Shown here piece by piece: positions 45,508-55,899 of a stretch of DNA of 64,000 bases. The position numbers and the translations under genes were made by a program. Under the pieces are notes generated by a model. It had not been told where the DNA came from, ran no database searches, and saw only the letters and a list, made by a program, of their open reading frames with translations. This stretch comes from Lepidurus packardi. Its lineage: Eukaryota; Arthropoda; Branchiopoda; Notostraca; Triopsidae. The stretch is taken from positions 2,438,565 through 2,502,564 of the forward strand of contig JAKZAN010000001.1 of NCBI GenBank assembly GCA_023053545.1, read 5' to 3'. Every line of letters begins with the position of its first letter. Position 1 is the first letter of the stretch.

Positions 45508-45632
45508 AACACTCACAAACCCCTTACATCTCTACTCAGCCAATCAGCGTGCAGCTGACATTGCTACTTTAACACTCATAAAACCCTTACATCTCTACTC
45601 AGCCAATCAGCGTGCAGCTGACATTGCTACTC
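45508..45632 (+). repeat. 63-bp tandem duplication in hAT F 5' region
   Basis: Two near-identical copies start AACACTCAC at 45508 and AACACTCAT at 45571, sharing CAGCCAATCAGCGTGCAGCT. CCAAT-type boxes are thus doubled upstream of the transposase start. Confidence 0.9.
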
Positions 45633-46833
45633 CTGTCTATTGCGTACCAACCCTGCTGCCTACAGCGAGACAAATGCCTCCTACCCAGGGACCCTCCCAA
45701 CGTCATTCCTATCTCCTCACACTCACTGCATACACGTCAATGTGAAACCACACCAATATAATATTTGGTGCACTCAACTCCAAAGCCACCTGCCTCCCAT
45801 CCTGTCCTAAAATTCCATAAAGCTTTTTTGTCTCACATATCAGCTCTCAACGAACTTGGATCAATGCCGAGAAGACAACTACAGTCTGGTGCTGAGAAAC
45901 GACTAGCGGTTGAGGAGAAAAAAGAAAAACTGGAATCTGTTATCGCGAAGACTCCTGCAATCAACACATTTTTCACTATATTGGCTGCCTCTTCGTCATC
46001 ATCAGCAGTCGCTGATCCAGGATCCACATCAGCCAACGAGTCCGACGACAAACATGCTGCTCCTGAGTCTATAGATTTTGGTAAGAAAGTAGTGAAATTT
46101 GGTACCCCATGGGTGATTTTCTTACATTTTGTTTAAAAAGTACTGCTGTTTTCCACTTCAGCCAACGAGTCCGCAGACAAACATGGTGCTCCTGAGGTGC
46201 CACCAAGCCATCTTGTTGATCCTCAACGATCTTCATGTCCCGTCGCAACAGTCTGTGACAGAAGTTACAACCGAGCCAACTATCTCATCAGCTGCATGCT
46301 GCATTTCCACTGATCCAGCAGACTGGTTTCCAGTGCATTCCCTCACAATCGATCACTGGCTACAAGTTGGTCCAGGTTCATGCCGGAATAAGTCAACGAC
46401 GGGTAGTTACCCCAAGTCCAAACGATTCTACCAAGCAACTGTCAAGCAGCCAAAGGGACATTACCGCTCTTTTAATGATCACATGTTCCTTGCAAAACAA
46501 TCGAATGGAGAAGTTCTTCAACGTGATTGGATAGTATACAGCCCATCAAATGGTTCAATTTACTGCTTCATCTGTACCTTGGCAACTTCTGAAAAGGACT
46601 CATTTTCCTGTGCAAACGGTTTCAGTGACTGGAAGAACGGACGAGAGAAACTGGACAATCATGAGAAAAGTGAGTTCCACAGAGCGAGTGTTCTCAAAAT
46701 GTGCTGCCGTCGTTCTGCAATGAAGCGTGTGGATTTTGGTTTCGAAAAGCAGGTGCATGAGAGGAAGCAGTATTGGTGTGAAATTCGTCGACGAGTCGTG
46801 GCCGTAGTAACATCGCTTGCCGAACGTGGACTA

Positions 46834-47180
46834 TGTTGGATTTTTGTTTGGGGTTTGGATTTTTGTACGATTCCTTCCCTGTTTTCCTCTTTTTGGTACT
46901 TGTACACGTGTACAAGTACATTCTTCCTATGTTGTTTTCCCCAATGTGTGGAAGGTATAAAAGGGGGAGTCGGACAAGCTCTCGGGTGTCTTATTCCACC
47001 TTCCACAGTAACGGTTGGTTACGATCGCTGTATGTGAAAACAGGAGTACCTTTGGTTCGCTCCGATACAATTGTGTTTGGTAGTTAAGTTGGTGTTGGGT
47101 CGCGATTGCAATACAAGCTATCGGTAAGTCCAACCATCCATAATTTGGTCTTACAGACAACCGCGTCGCGAGATTTAACA
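46834..47180 (+). mobile_element. Solo LTR inside hAT F with 5-bp TSD
   Basis: A 347-bp block starts TGTTGGATTTTTG and ends GATTTAACA (TGTT/AACA inverted ends) with the perfect duplication GACTA at 46829-46833 and 47181-47185. A TATA-like GGTATAAAAGGGGG lies near 46953. Conceptually removing it brings the hAT residues LAERGL and ALRG next to each other in frame, which confirms the boundaries. There is no internal region. Confidence 0.9.
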
Positions 47181-48545
47181 GACTAGCCTTGCGAGGATAA
47201 AACGAGATCATTGGCTCAAAATGCAATGGTAACTTCCTTGGCTGCATGGAGCTCATCGCTGTGTTTGACCCTTTCCTCGCTCAACATATTAAAGAATTTG
47301 GTAACAAGGGAAGAGGTACGCCTTCATATCTTTCTTCAACAATATTCGAAGAGTTCATCGAGATTATGGCTGAAAAAATCAGGAACACCATTGCAAATGA
47401 AATTCAAACGGCTAGATATTTCTCTATATCTGTGGATTCTACGCCCGACCTGAGCCACGTTGATCAACTGACGGTCATTTTTCGCTATATTTGGAAAGGT
47501 GAGCCGGTTGAACGGTTTTTAACGTTTCTTCAAATAAGCAACCACACAGGTGAACATCTGGCGGAAACTCTCTTGGCATATTTGAAGAAAGAAAACATCG
47601 ATTTCAAGAACTGCCGAGGCCAATCGTATGACAACGCCAGTAACATGTCTGGCCGCTACTCAGGCATGCAAGCGCGGCTGATACAAGTGAACCCATTAGC
47701 AGTGTTCGTGCCTTGCGCAGCGAACTCTTTGAATTTAGTTGGAAGGAACGCTATCGATTGCTGCGTTGACGCCGTTAGTTATTTCGGGTTTCTCGAAACT
47801 CTCTACTCCTTTTTCTCAGGATCAACCCATCGATGGTCTGTCATATCGAACCATCTCACATGAAAACATCTGTCACTCAAATCGCTGTCTGACACCCGTT
47901 GGTCTGCTCATGCAGACGCTACCAACGCAGTCTCTAAAGGCTATCGGGAGATAATGGCTGCCCTAAATGAAATTTCTGACGATGAGCGCCAGAGTAGCCA
48001 TACAAGGTATGCGGCTGGCTCATTGCAAAAGCTTATGAAAAGGCTTGAAACAGCTTTCATGGCTAACTTTTGGAACGTGATTTTGGAACGCTTAAACGCA
48101 ACCAATAAGACTGCAGAAAAAACACTTGGATTTGAAACATGTAATCGACCTTCTCACCTCCTTGGATGGTTTCCTCAATGCGCTGTGTTCTCAGTTTGAT
48201 GTATTCGAAGAAAAAGCGAAGGCATCCTCTGAAGTTGCACATTATCGCCATGACCAAAGAGTCAGAGAAAGAAGAAGGACCACGATCTTTGGTGATTCGC
48301 AGACGGAGAGCATTGTTTTCACCGGAAGCGATAAATTCCGAATTGAAACCTACTTGCTCATCATTGACAAGCTGTGCGCAGCTCTAAAATACCGAATCAC
48401 ACCTTACCAGGCCACGTACGAGCGCTTCAAAATTCTCACAAATTTCAATACGGCAACAGATGAGGAAGTGAAAGTCAATTCCTTTGCCCTGGCGGACCAC
48501 TACCCCTTGGATTTGTCGAAGGAGGTGTTGGCTTTTGGCTCCACA

Positions 48546-49247
48546 TTAGAATCACCATTCTACCTGCTTTATGGTAGGGACCCAGCCGTTCCGATAGATT
48601 CCATATTGTCACCTAAATCAGCACAGGTACTCTCATACCCTGACTACAAAGAAAAACTGACATCTCACCTCCATACTACATGGACAATCGCACAGTCGCA
48701 TTTGAAAACAGCGCAAGAAAAGCAAAAACAGTATTATGACAGGACCGCGACCGAACGTCAATTTCGCGTGGGAGACAAACTATACATGACGAAGCCAGGT
48801 CTAAACTAAACCAGGTCTTTCCAGGAAATTGGACTATAGATGGTCTGGTCCTTACCGAATTATTGATAGACCCTCCCCGGTTACAGCGACACTAATCAAC
48901 CCCATTTCCTGCAAAAAGCATACAGTACACTTAAACCGATTGAAACAGTGTTGGGAATACGAGTGCAGGGACCCGAAAGCAGGAACACGGGAAGAACCCC
49001 GGCCAATAAGCCCCATACCGCCCCCACCAACCTCCCCCAAACGGCCTTCTAGCACTACTATACATCATTATACACCATCAAATTCCTCCTACAGCGCCAC
49101 ATATGCGGACACAGTTCGCAGTCCTTCAATTCACCACACCTCAATAACAGAAACGACCCTAACCCACATTTTTTCACCCCAACAGCGTCGCCTAGCCAAG
49201 AAACAAGACCCCCTCCAACCTATTCTCTACGAGATAGACGAACAATA
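48546..49247 (+). pseudogene. Integrase C-terminus of gypsy element 3
   Basis: SPFYLLYGRDPAVPIDSIL and QEKQKQYYDRTATERQFRVG are the post-core integrase region. After two small shifts near 48800-48830, WSGPYRIIDRPSPVTATLIN and HTVHLNRLKQCWE form a GPY/F-type module. A proline-rich tail runs to TAA 49245-49247. The first part is fused in frame to hAT F codons. Confidence 0.8.
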
Positions 49248-49284
49248 AAAAAACCTTCCCGATTTCAACCATATAAAAAAAATC

Positions 49285-49744
49285 TGTTCTTTCTTCTCTT
49301 TTATTTTTTACGTAAGCACATGTGATAATACGGAACAAGTTAAATCTTTGGCTCGGGTATTTTAATTGGTAAGACGAAATTCAGGATTGTATTGCTAAAG
49401 AGAAGGGAAAAAACTCATCGTAACTTTGTTTGTTTCTTGACATAGAAATGAGGATCACGTCACTTTAACTCGAATTCTCACTACTCAATTCTTTTTCTCT
49501 CTCTCTCTCTCTCTCTGTGGCTTGCTATTTTTACACTACCCCTACATAAAGAGGTAAACCATCACCATTGCAAAAGAAAGGAACAAAAAAAACGTTTCTT
49601 TTCTTGGAATGCCTACGGTCAAGTCCCCCCCTATCCCTTGCCTGCTCAATCTGTTCGCAATTAGTAAAGGGAGAAAGAAGGGGACTGGCCAATCTCCTAG
49701 ATTGACCATCCAAGCGGTAAACTCAAGTTTCGCTCGCACCAACA
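49285..49744 (-). repeat. 3' LTR of the BEL/Pao element
   Basis: On the minus strand it starts TGTTGGTGCGAGCG, right after a GGGGGGGGGAG tract, and ends GAAGAAAGAACA. That gives TG...CA ends, a TGTT/AACA inverted repeat and a length of 460 bp. The second LTR is not in the window, so the ends rest on position and terminal pattern. A (CT)n run at 49496-49517 lies inside. Confidence 0.7.
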
Positions 49745-49819
49745 CTCCCCCCCCCCGAGCAGCTTTTCGGCAATCCGACGAGTTGCTCCGAATTTTCTTC
49801 AGCGGGTGCGGGGTCGAGG

Positions 49820-50240
49820 AGGGCGAGCTTGTGATCGGGCGGTGATAGACTCCGGCATCCGTTTCTACCATCGCGGAACGTACAAGACCATCGGTTTCTC
49901 GGACAACTTCGGTGGTACGTCCGTGTAACCATTTCCCACGGACTAAGTTAGGTTCTAACACGAGAACGGCATCACCCCTTTGGAAGTCACGTTGCCGTGT
50001 GCGCCACTTCGCGCGACGGGTCAAGGTGGGGAGGTACTGTTTCTTCCACACGTCCCACAACGTGGCAGTAACCCTTTGGAGATACTTGTACAGTTTTCGG
50101 GGTTTTTCAGTAGTTACTTCTCCCACCGGAATAAAATTGGATGACGATCTTTGGTTTAGGAAGTCGTTCGGTGTTATAACTCGCATGTCTTTGGGGTCAG
50201 AGCTAACATACATTAGTGGACATCCGTTTAAAAACCCCAT
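49820..50240 (-). pseudogene. DUF5641 domain of BEL/Pao pol
   Basis: The frame reads MGFLNGCPLMYVSSDPKDMR, TPNDFL, then TATLWDVWKKQYLPTLTRRA, FQRGDAVLVLEPNLVRGKW and the closing RPITSS. DUF5641 follows integrase in BEL/Pao polyproteins and is thought to act with it. It is out of frame with the integrase ORF upstream, with two stops between. Confidence 0.85.
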
Positions 50241-50358
50241 GATTTCGGACAGTAAAGTTCTCAGGATCTCTTCAGTTATACGACTCTTCTTATATTTTTT
50301 CCATCGTCAGTATCTTGTACAAAGTCCGCTTAGCAGACTTCACTAAGCTCTCGTGAAC

Positions 50359-51087
50359 TCATCCGAAGTGCGGGGCTGAAGGCGGTTGAAATTTCCACTT
50401 AATACCCCGCTTTTCGCAAAACCCTTTCAGCGATTTATCATGGCGTGTGATCTCAATTAATTGATTTATTTCTCGTTCCGCTCCCGCGAAATTCGTACCA
50501 TTGTCTGAATATATGGTTAGTGGCTTACCACGGGTGGAAACGAATCGGCGTAATACCGTAAGGAAATCCTCCATCGATAGTGAACGCGCGAGGTCTAAAT
50601 GTACCGCTCTCGTCACCATGCAGGTGAATAAGGCACCGTAGCGCTTCGTAGTCCGGTTGTTTCCTTGCACAATTTCCAGCGGTCCGAAGTAGTCTACAGA
50701 TGTATGTGTAAACGGGGGTGAGATTTCGAGCCGCTCGGGTGGGAGTTCTCCCATGAGTTGCGTTGCGGGTCGAGCTACCTCGACTTTGCACTCTTTACAA
50801 GTACGCCGAACTCGTTTTACGGCTTCACGACCATTAACGATCCAATATGTTTCCCTTAGGTGGGCTAAAACGTGATTGACTCCCGCGTGTAAAAGCCTAC
50901 TGTGGTACTCTTGGATTATCCGCTCGGTCATCGGGTGTTTCGCCGGCAGTAACACTGGATGTTTGTTCTCGTACGGGAGATCGGCTGAGTTTAACCTCCC
51001 ACCCACCCGTAATAATCCATCCGAGTCGAGAAATGGATTTAAGCTTAAAATCTTCGAATTCCTCATCACGTTGGTCCCCTCGCGCAA
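50359..51087 (-). CDS. BEL/Pao integrase
   Basis: The 242-residue frame has the zinc-binding region (LLHAGVNHVLAHLRETYWIV, CKECKVEVARP) and the integrase core. The first Asp is in HTSVDYFGPLEI and the second in IYSDNGTNFAGAE. The stop falls right after PPSAPHFG; the expected catalytic Glu is visible just past it in the same frame (VHESLVKSAKRTLYKIL). One nonsense change therefore removes the active-site Glu. Confidence 0.88.
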   Translation of the reverse strand: MREGTNVMRNSKILSLNPFLDSDGLLRVGGRLNSADLPYENKHPVLLPAKHPMTERIIQEYHSRLLHAGVNHVLAHLRETYWIVNGREAVKRVRRTCKECKVEVARPATQLMGELPPERLEISPPFTHTSVDYFGPLEIVQGNNRTTKRYGALFTCMVTRAVHLDLARSLSMEDFLTVLRRFVSTRGKPLTIYSDNGTNFAGAEREINQLIEITRHDKSLKGFCEKRGIKWKFQPPSAPHFG

Positions 51088-51152
51088 TCTTCCAATTTCA
51101 AGGTTGAACTTTTATTGCTGGCACACCTTAAGGAGGTTCTTCAATGGTTCCG

Positions 51153-51759
51153 TCAGATCACTGAATGTGGCACAATCTTCCGTTTTACGCTGTCCCAGTC
51201 CACGTTTTCGGAGGCTCCTGATGCTACTAAACAACGATGTTCGCACGTAGGTTTCATTTCATCCGGATTAACAATCCACGGTATGTCTTTGGGCCACGTT
51301 TCTTCATCTTCAAACAGAAACTTGGGCCTTCTGCACCAAGACAGCATATCGTTCCGATCAACGGTCAAACTCGATCTCGTCGCAATGTCACTCGTATTGC
51401 AGCTGCCTGGTACGTAACGCCACTCTTCGGGGCTCGTCAGTGTTTGAATTTCGCCAATGCGGTTGCTCACAAAGGGTTTGTAATAGGACGAAGTTCCCCG
51501 GATTCCGTATCCCGGAACTGTCTGTCCAGAAGAATCTCTGATGAATCGTCTTTCGTAAACCTTTCCCCACGTATGTTGCTAGGCGAGCTCCCAACAGAGC
51601 TGCGTTTAGCTCAGCCTTCGCAACCGAAATATTTTTGAGGGGTGTTAATTTCGTTCTCGCCCTGACGATGTTACTGCGAACCTCGCCACTTTTATACAAC
51701 ACTCGTGCGTAGACAACTGCTGCGATGGCTTCCTGTGAAGCATCCCCGAACGTGTGCAA
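51153..51759 (-). pseudogene. BEL/Pao RNase H region
   Basis: MHTFGDASQEAIAAVVYARV, AKAELNAALLGARLA and FFWTDSS are the D-E-D positions of the BEL/Pao RNase H. A shift near 51460 follows, then VSNRIGEIQTLTSPEEWRYV and GSCNTSDIATR in another frame. Confidence 0.8.
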
Positions 51760-51770
51760 TTCTACTCTTT

Positions 51771-52171
51771 ACTAAGATGCGGTGTTCTTTTCTGTTCTTT
51801 ACTAAGATGCGGTGCCATTTTCAAACTAAAACTGATTCGAAACTGCTACGTTACTCCTATACACTCAACGACTCAGCTTATTCGAATGATCACTATCGCT
51901 CGGCACTCGCGAACAAACCGTTGGAAACTAATTGAATCCGCAACGGAGATTATAACATATCCGCTTTCTCGCTTAATTTTAGAATTTTAATCTCCAACGA
52001 AGGGATTTAGTCATACATATTTTTATATATCAACAAAACCTTTGAATTTCCCGGGCGCACCTTGTAACCGATTGGTTCAAGCTCTTTCACCCACTAATGA
52101 AGGTAAATCAGTCTCAAGAGGCCTAATTAGACCTCTGCGCTTTGGCTGAGCAGTTTTTTTTGCTCATGACT
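51771..52171 (-). mobile_element. Tc1-like element, inverted 5' fragment
   Basis: On the minus strand it starts TACAGTCATGAGCAAAAAAA at the junction with the next copy, runs through a 5' untranslated part and reaches the transposase start MAPHLSKEQK near 51820. There a 34-bp segment (TCTTTACTAAGATGCGG) is duplicated and the copy ends. It matches the 5' end of the adjacent plus-strand copy over about 350 bp with moderate divergence. Confidence 0.75.
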
Positions 52172-53280
52172 GTACAGTGCTGAGCAAAAAAAACGAGCCA
52201 CCTAAAACCACAGAGGTCTAATCAGGCCTCTCGAGGCTGATTTACCCTCATTAGGTGGCGAAAGCGATTAAAGCGATCGCTTACAAGGTGAAAATAGGCC
52301 AAGGAATGTTACAATGCAAAATAAGTGAGATCCACTATTGAAAGTATAGAAGTAGCCTGTTGGCTTCTTTTCCAGGCTGCTTGTCAGTCTCTGAGGAGGA
52401 TGTCCTAGATTTTGTAGGGCTGCGGGTTCAAGAAAAATTTTCCACGGCTTGTTCCCGGACATGAGTTGTCGTTTTGGCCTAAGCTGTTTTCCTGGGCATA
52501 TAGGAGCAACATAACAGTTTGTAGTCAGTTTGAATTTGGAAATGGCACCGCATCTTAGTAAACAACAGAAAGGTGTAATTATTGTAATGCGAATGTCAGG
52601 ATCGTCTTTACGAGAAATAGCGGGAATAGTTAAAGTGAGTAGAGCGACCGTTAGTAGGTGGATGCAGCGATACTGTGATGAAGGCACAGTGGACCGAAAG
52701 GTAAAATACTTCTTTAAAGAAAAAAATATTTTTAAAATCGTATTGTGTTACAATTAGTTCGGATCAGGTCTGCCACTTGTTTTAAACGATGAGGGAAAAA
52801 TAAACCTAACTGCGGCAAGCATGTCCAACCCAGCACTCGATATGTCAAAAGTTATAGATATGGCTGGTGTGAGTGCCTCCAGATTTACTAGCTACCGTGT
52901 TAAGAGAAGTAGGGTTACGCTCTAGAAGGCCAGCACGTAAATTCCTGCTGTCAAACAGACATAAGGAAGCAAGGATGCGTTTTTCTGAGAATTTCGTCAA
53001 TGTTAATGCAAACTACTGGATAGCAGTCGTTTTTTCTGACGAAAGCACTATTTCTCCCGAACCAAATGCTCCAATCCGCGTTTACAGAGAAGTAGGAAGT
53101 TAAATTGTGAAGAGTAATTATAAGCAGCAGTTTTTACAATTGAATTTTCTTTTCGTTAGAAAGGTCAACGATTTTCAGAGCAAATGGTTCGCGAGAATGG
53201 CAGGAGCGGACGGTATTCTGTTTCAGTATTTGTGTGGTTTTCAGCGGTGACCGGGTTAACCTGACGTTCAGGTTAATGCG
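52172..53280 (+). mobile_element. Tc1-like element, 5' two-thirds, plus strand
   Basis: The terminal repeat begins TACAGTGCTGAGCAAAA. The transposase starts at 52542 (MAPHLSKQQKGVIIVMRMSG; HTH ISRATVSRW-like VSRATVSRWM). Apparent GT-AG gaps separate it from ASMSNPALDMSK, SRRPARKFLLSNRHKEARM and FSDESTISPEPNAPIRVY with the first catalytic Asp, then GRYSVSVFVWFSA. The second and third catalytic residues are missing past about 53260, so it is 3' truncated. Confidence 0.75.
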
Positions 53281-53284
53281 GCAC

Positions 53285-53866
53285 TGATGGTTTATGGCCC
53301 CCGTTCTCCGGCTGGGTTGGAGAAACAATACAAATTAACAGAAGAAGAAGACATCGAGGAGGATAATATTATACCTCAAGAGGGTGAAGGCAACCCATAT
53401 CCTAGAGGACGTTCCGCATATGAATGGATTCAGTGGTACGTAAGCAATGGAGGAAAGTTAACTCCCCTCATCGTAGAGTTCTTGCTTGACGTTGGAGCAG
53501 TGTGCATCTTTACTGCTCAGTAAAAAAGCTTGCAACGGAGCAAAGCTCCAAGTTCAGCGATTTAAGCCAAGTTAGAATTCTCTATATATTCAGAAGGGTA
53601 ATCTAGGGAACTCGTGCTTTAATCTGGTCCTCCATCTGAACAGGGTAAAAAAACGGCGACGCAGAGTGCAGTCGTGTTTTTCCTGTGCTCCCACTTTTCA
53701 AATCTTTGTCGTGCTAAAATAGTGACAAAAACCTCCTTCCAGATCAATAACTCTTTCATTATACATCTTCCTTAAGGAGGGAAACTTAGCCATACCCTTT
53801 AATATATAATTTGTGTGAAACTTGACCTAAAGTGTGTGATATTGATAATTCTGTACACACGTTCGG
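53285..53866. other. Unassigned interval
   Basis: One 78-residue frame at 53287-53523 (acidic EEEDIEEDNI, then YEWIQWYVSNGG) shows no family I recognise. Nothing else is supported. Confidence 0.4.
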
Positions 53867-54282
53867 CGATGACACGAAACTTCCACAAGCTGCCCTACGA
53901 ATTCGTGAACTTCTCCGGCATTCTTGGAAAAGATGGAAACAAGAGTATTTAACCGCACTGCGTCAACGTCATGGATATTTTTCAACGCGTAATTCGTCCT
54001 AGATCCAAGTTAGAGATCTAGTACATATCCACGATGAAGGAAAAAGGCTGTTTTGGAGACTAGGGATAATCACCAAACTACTCCCGGGTAGAGATGGATT
54101 AACCCGAGCCGTTGAATTGAGGACTACAGGCGGAATTACTGACAGACCGATCACAAAGCTATACCCCTTCGAAGTCGGACCGTCCGCGGAACGACAGGAA
54201 GTGGAAACCCCACCAGATGTACGTCCCATAAGAAAGCCAGGCCAAAAAGCACGACCACGCATGGAGGTTGAACTACCGTGAG
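53867..54282 (+). pseudogene. BEL/Pao DUF5641 fragment, plus strand
   Basis: LRIRELLRHSWKRWKQEYLT, then (after a TAG near 54001) IQVRDLVHIHDEGKRLFWRL, GIITKLLPGRDGLTRAVELR and TDRPITKLYPFEVG are the DUF5641 consensus. It is a different copy from the minus-strand BEL, in opposite orientation, with no integrase nearby. Confidence 0.8.
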
Positions 54283-54499
54283 GAGAGGTTGAACTACCAT
54301 GGGACGAGTGGAAATCAAGGAAATTCAGAGGGATCGGCAGAGAATGAAAATGATTGGCGAAATGGTACTCCAAGGGTATTGGAATTTTGTATAGTGTTGG
54401 GGGTTTAGGGAGTTCCTGCACAAAAGGAGGGACTTTCCATTTTGTGGGCGTGCTCTATTCCCACCACTAGCACTGACCGGAGCCTCTAACGTCGGATTA

Positions 54500-55060
54500 G
54501 GATAATATACTATCGAGCTGCTCCTGGAAAGTACGGTATTAAGAAACTTTGCAGCAAAGCAGCCGAGACACAAGTCACATCTGCTCGGAGAGAGCAAGGT
54601 GCCTACTGTCGACCGCCTGGACAGTATACACCTACAAGCCAAGCAGAAGCCCTGAAATGGATCAAGGAAGCAGTAACGAAAAGTGGAAAAGTCGATGGGA
54701 AACAATTGAGAACCCCTTACAAGACCGATCCATCTCCTAAGAATTTTGTGGAGAAACCGTTTACACTGTAGCACTTAACAATTCTGTCAAATCCCACATA
54801 CTTTTTGGATTTAATCAAGAGCCAAAAAAACCCCTCCTGGACGCCATTATACATTCCGTCACCTCTCCCAATCCAAGCCCTGAACTTTACACAATGTCGA
54901 AAATGTCAAATTAAAACCGAAAAGTACCCTTGAGCAAAGGAACGGCCTTCCTTACATGGAAATGTTCAAAGCCATAAACACTATATGACGTAATAGCAAT
55001 GAAATCTCAATAAAAATAGCTGTCCATAGTCGAGGCCTAAGATGGCATTTAAATCAAAAA
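54500..55060 (+). mobile_element. Jockey-like LINE copy 3, 3' fragment
   Basis: SERARCLLSTAWTVY and KWKSRWETIENPLQD correspond to SERARLLTAKAWKTS and RWQNCINPLKD of the LINE at 19754. The 3' region has CAATAAAAATAG followed by AGGCCTAAGATGG, similar to the tail of copy 2 (CCAATAAAAAG ... CGGCCTACGCTGG). It is heavily decayed. Confidence 0.65.
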
Positions 55061-55180
55061 AAGCACAAGTCAGAAACCACCAATAACCTCAAAAACCCTG
55101 ATTCGTTCTTACTACAACACCTAATAATAGCCGACGTCGACGTTAAATGCTTCGACGAAAAGAATAACTCGAATGTTTTA

Positions 55181-55545
55181 GCAGCAGGTGAGACACCTCG
55201 TGTCAAGGCACGAACACTCTCAGCTAAAACAGCCTTTGAAGAATCCAGACAAACTCAACAAAAGTACAACGAAGAGAAGAACCCAGATGGCTGCAAAAAG
55301 GCTGCTGGTTCACTGCGAAGTTAGCTGTCCTGGGCGGTACCTATTTGCCAAGAGAAACAAAAACTCTATGAAAACAATTATTGATATCTTATTACCAAAT
55401 TTAGCAGCAGCTGGGACACCTCGTGTCAAGGCACGAACACTCTCAGCTAAAACAGCCATTGAAGAATCCAGACAAACGTTAGCTGTCCTGGGCGGTACCT
55501 ATTTGCCAAGAGAAACAAAAACTGTATGAAAACAATTATTAATAT
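55181..55545 (+). repeat. Two-copy tandem duplication, second copy shortened
   Basis: Unit 1 starts GCAGCAGGTGAGACACCTCG at 55181 and unit 2 starts GCAGCAGCTGGGACACC at 55404. Both end AGAGAAACAAAAACT(C/G)TATG. Unit 2 lacks an internal stretch of about 65 bp. The translated core (GTPRVKARTLSAKTA, LAVLGGTYLPRETK) was not recognised. Confidence 0.85.
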
Positions 55546-55722
55546 ACAGAAATTATTAACAATTAAATATACAGACAATATTAAATATACAGACAATTAT
55601 TAACAATTATTAATATACAGAAATCCTTCATTTTTCTAAACATTTCGTCTGTTTAGAAAAATTTAATTTTTTTCTAAATTTTGGAGTGTGGAGGCAACGA
55701 CATTGATCAAAACTTGACATGG

Positions 55723-55878
55723 TTAAAAAATTTCTTCCACACCGAACTTGGACGTCGCGGAGTCCTTTAAGACTAGCTCCATGTAAACTTGGTCGATGTC
55801 GCAAGTGTGCTCGGGGCACCATGGCAGTGGAGATGCTTTGCATAATGTTGTCGAATAGTACTCTTTCAAGTCTTTGCA
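55723..55878 (-). pseudogene. Exon resembling pre-NACHT region of NLR-like protein
   Basis: After an acceptor TTGCTTTTGCAG the minus-strand frame reads CKDLKEYYSTTLCKASPLPW, then CPEHTCDIDQVYMELVLKD and SKFGVEEIF before a TAA. The L-x-x-Y-Y, P-W and hydrophobic-D-hydrophobic-x-x-V-Y-x-x-L pattern is what I recall upstream of NACHT domains in invertebrate NLR-like proteins. No NACHT or P-loop is present. It is a single exon relic; assignment is tentative. Confidence 0.35.
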
Positions 55879-55899
55879 CTGCAAAAGCAAACACATTCA

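Larger units (their letters stand above)
45302..48545 (+). mobile_element. hAT F: ZMYM1-like transposon, 3' end deleted
   Basis: The left terminal repeat is CAGGCGGCAGTACCGGATTA with a G run inside. Transposase pieces: MPRRQLQSGAEKRLAVEEKK (N-terminus, 45864), an intron at 46081-46161 with GT-AG ends, a TTF finger (WIVYSPSNGSIYCFICTLAT, SFSCANGFSDWKNG, NHEKSEFHRAS), and FSISVDSTPDLSHVDQLTVI with YDNASNMSGRYSGMQARL (acidic residues of the core). Then SDTRWSAHADATNAVSKGYR, and a C-terminal part to about 48545. Frameshifts near 46240, 47862 and 48120 and a stop near 47200 disable it. A 347-bp solo LTR sits at 46834. The dimerisation domain and right terminal repeat are missing, joined to gypsy sequence. 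Confidence 0.82.
41475..49247 (+). mobile_element. Gypsy element 3, broken by LINE and hAT
   Basis: Three separated pieces on one strand form one Ty3/gypsy order: gag (41475 to about 42150), RT (about 44551-45300) and integrase C-terminus (about 48546-49247). A LINE occupies the first gap. A hAT that carries a solo LTR occupies the second. Protease, RNase H and the integrase core are missing, so deletions accompanied the insertions. Every piece has frameshifts. Confidence 0.75.
49285..51770 (-). mobile_element. BEL/Pao retrotransposon, 5' truncated
   Basis: On the minus strand, in order: RNase H (51759-51388), linker, integrase (51087-50359), DUF5641 (about 50240-49820), a G-rich polypurine tract (49745-49757) and the 3' LTR (49744-49285). 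The IN plus DUF5641 order is specific to BEL/Pao. RT, protease and gag are absent; at 51770 the sequence passes into a Tc1-like copy. Confidence 0.88.

Noticed and set aside
46834..47037. Continuation of the hAT F protein (CWIFVWGLDFCTI...)
   Set aside because: These codons are inside the solo LTR bounded by GACTA duplications.
48829..49247. Independent proline-rich gene
   Set aside because: The first part is the gypsy GPY/F module, so the ORF is the pol tail.
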